DNA of 64,000 bases from UBA7672 sp041398245. Its GTDB lineage: Bacteria > Pseudomonadota > Alphaproteobacteria > Caulobacterales > Hyphomonadaceae. The position numbers and the translations under genes were made by a program. This document shows, piece by piece, positions 63,299-64,000 of the stretch. The notes under the pieces are model-generated. The model ran no database searches. It worked only from the letters and a program-made list of their open reading frames with translations, and had not been told where the DNA came from. The stretch spans positions 1 through 64,000 of the forward strand of contig JAWKVC010000014.1 in the NCBI GenBank assembly GCA_041398245.1. Direction: 5' to 3'. Numbering within the stretch: position 1 is the stretch's first letter; every line of letters starts with the position of its first letter.

Positions 63299-63376
63299 TT
63301 CCCTGCTTGGGGGGCCAAGTCGAAATCAGCTAGTTTCCGAATCGCTGGGCCCATCCGGGGCGGGAGAGCTGTTGCA

Positions 63377-64000
63377 ATGATGGAATCGTCCAAGCTTGCG
63401 TCCTATGTCGCCTCGCGCATCTGTCACGATGTGGCGTCGCCACTGACGTCCATGCTGCAGAGCATGGAGCTGTTGTTCGACGAAAGCCTTGGCCCGGTGA
63501 TGAAGGCGGAAGGCGAGAAGGCTCTGCGCACGGGGCTCGCCACGCTGGAAGCCAAGCTGCGGTTCACGCGTTTTGCGCTGGGCAGCCAGATCGTCAGCAT
63601 CAATGACAATCTGTGCAGCATCGGCGAGGCGAAGGACCTCTTCGTGAAGCTGTTCGCGACCAACTCGCGCACGGAGCTGATCTGGCAGGTCGAAACCCAT
63701 CGGATCAGCAATCGTCAGATGCGCCTGCTGATGAACATGACCCTGATCATGATTGACCCGGCCGCGCGCGGAAAGTGCCGGGTCTCGGCCACAGAGCAGG
63801 ACGACAAGCTGGTGCTTGATGTCGAGGCTCTGGGTCAGTTCTCCAACTTCAAGCAGGAAGTCCTGGACGCGCTGTCCGGCAAGGAGCCCGGCGGCGGCTG
63901 GGGCGGCGGGGCGATCCAGCCCTTCTTTACCCGGGTGCTGGCCGAGGAAGCCGGGTTCTCGCTTGAACCGAGGATTGTGCCTCAGGCTGCCGGACTTTCC
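63377..64000 (+). CDS. chpT: ChpT-like histidine phosphotransferase, C-terminus cut by window edge
   Basis: ChpT passes phosphate from CckA to CtrA and CpdR in the alphaproteobacterial cell-cycle relay. The frame stays open for 208 codons to the window end. The dimerisation helix carries the phospho-His in ASRICHDVASPLTSMLQ, close to the usual CHDLISPVGAI. The degenerate ATPase-like part follows (RQMRLLMNMTLIMID, GGGAIQPFFTRVLAEEAG). ChpT is about 210-230 residues, so only a few are missing. Start at the first of two adjacent ATGs. Confidence 0.88.
   Translation, partial: MMESSKLASYVASRICHDVASPLTSMLQSMELLFDESLGPVMKAEGEKALRTGLATLEAKLRFTRFALGSQIVSINDNLCSIGEAKDLFVKLFATNSRTELIWQVETHRISNRQMRLLMNMTLIMIDPAARGKCRVSATEQDDKLVLDVEALGQFSNFKQEVLDALSGKEPGGGWGGGAIQPFFTRVLAEEAGFSLEPRIVPQAAGLS

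Noticed and set aside
1..64000. CRISPR arrays or rRNA genes
   Set aside because: No regularly spaced repeats, cas genes or rRNA-like sequence were seen.

Overview
The window reads as a GC-rich alphaproteobacterial chromosome, most likely Caulobacterales and close to Hyphomonadaceae. The support is a ChpT-like histidine phosphotransferase at the right edge, the rpmH-rnpA-yidC-engB order without yidD, a ydbH-ynbE-ydbL operon, and many lipoproteins and Sec-exported proteins. The placement is inferred from gene content; no 16S gene is present.

Left chromosomal flank (1-17663). A minus-strand block holds an S15/CocE hydrolase, an ABC-2 permease, a methyltransferase and an ABC ATPase, followed by engB, yidC, rnpA and rpmH. 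Plus-strand and minus-strand genes then give an orphan sensor histidine kinase, a DUF4142 lipoprotein, gamma-glutamyltransferase and an N-terminal-nucleophile P1 peptidase. Four consecutive exported-protein genes follow: trypsin-like protease, GH24 lysozyme, unknown lipoprotein, second trypsin-like protease.

Genomic island (17664-51952). A 46-bp perfect direct repeat marks an integration of 34,243 bp into the 3' half of tRNA-Arg(ACG). The intact tRNA is at the right end and a 3'-half remnant at the left end beside a P4-type tyrosine integrase. A near-identical tandem TGGCACAAAT repeat lies just inside each end. The backbone is satellite-like: integrase, AlpA-type HTH, Toprim primase, helicase. 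The cargo includes a type I restriction locus (hsdM, hsdS, a GmrSD-like DUF262/DUF1524 gene, and an hsdR broken by three lesions), a WYL regulator of the CapW/BrxR type, and two TIR proteins with one membrane segment each. One TIR protein carries a WD40 region, the other a catalytically degenerate penicillin-binding transpeptidase-like region. Each TIR gene is divergent from genes for exported proteins. Other oddities are an MbtH-like protein and an EIIA-Man-like protein, both normally cytoplasmic, each with an apparent signal peptide, and two tandem exported FGE/SUMF1-fold paralogs almost identical except in their last 45 residues.

Right chromosomal flank (51984-64000). A conserved exported protein, an EF-G paralog lacking the catalytic His, an M28-like lipoprotein, a DUF6265 lipoprotein, an M23 endopeptidase, the ydbH-ynbE-ydbL envelope lipid-transport operon, a small membrane protein and the start of a ChpT-like gene.

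The most promising undescribed system is the pair of Toll-like-topology TIR receptors (cytoplasmic TIR, one membrane helix, predicted periplasmic sensor), each beside exported candidate ligands or partners. Functions proposed for it are inference from architecture and gene order only.
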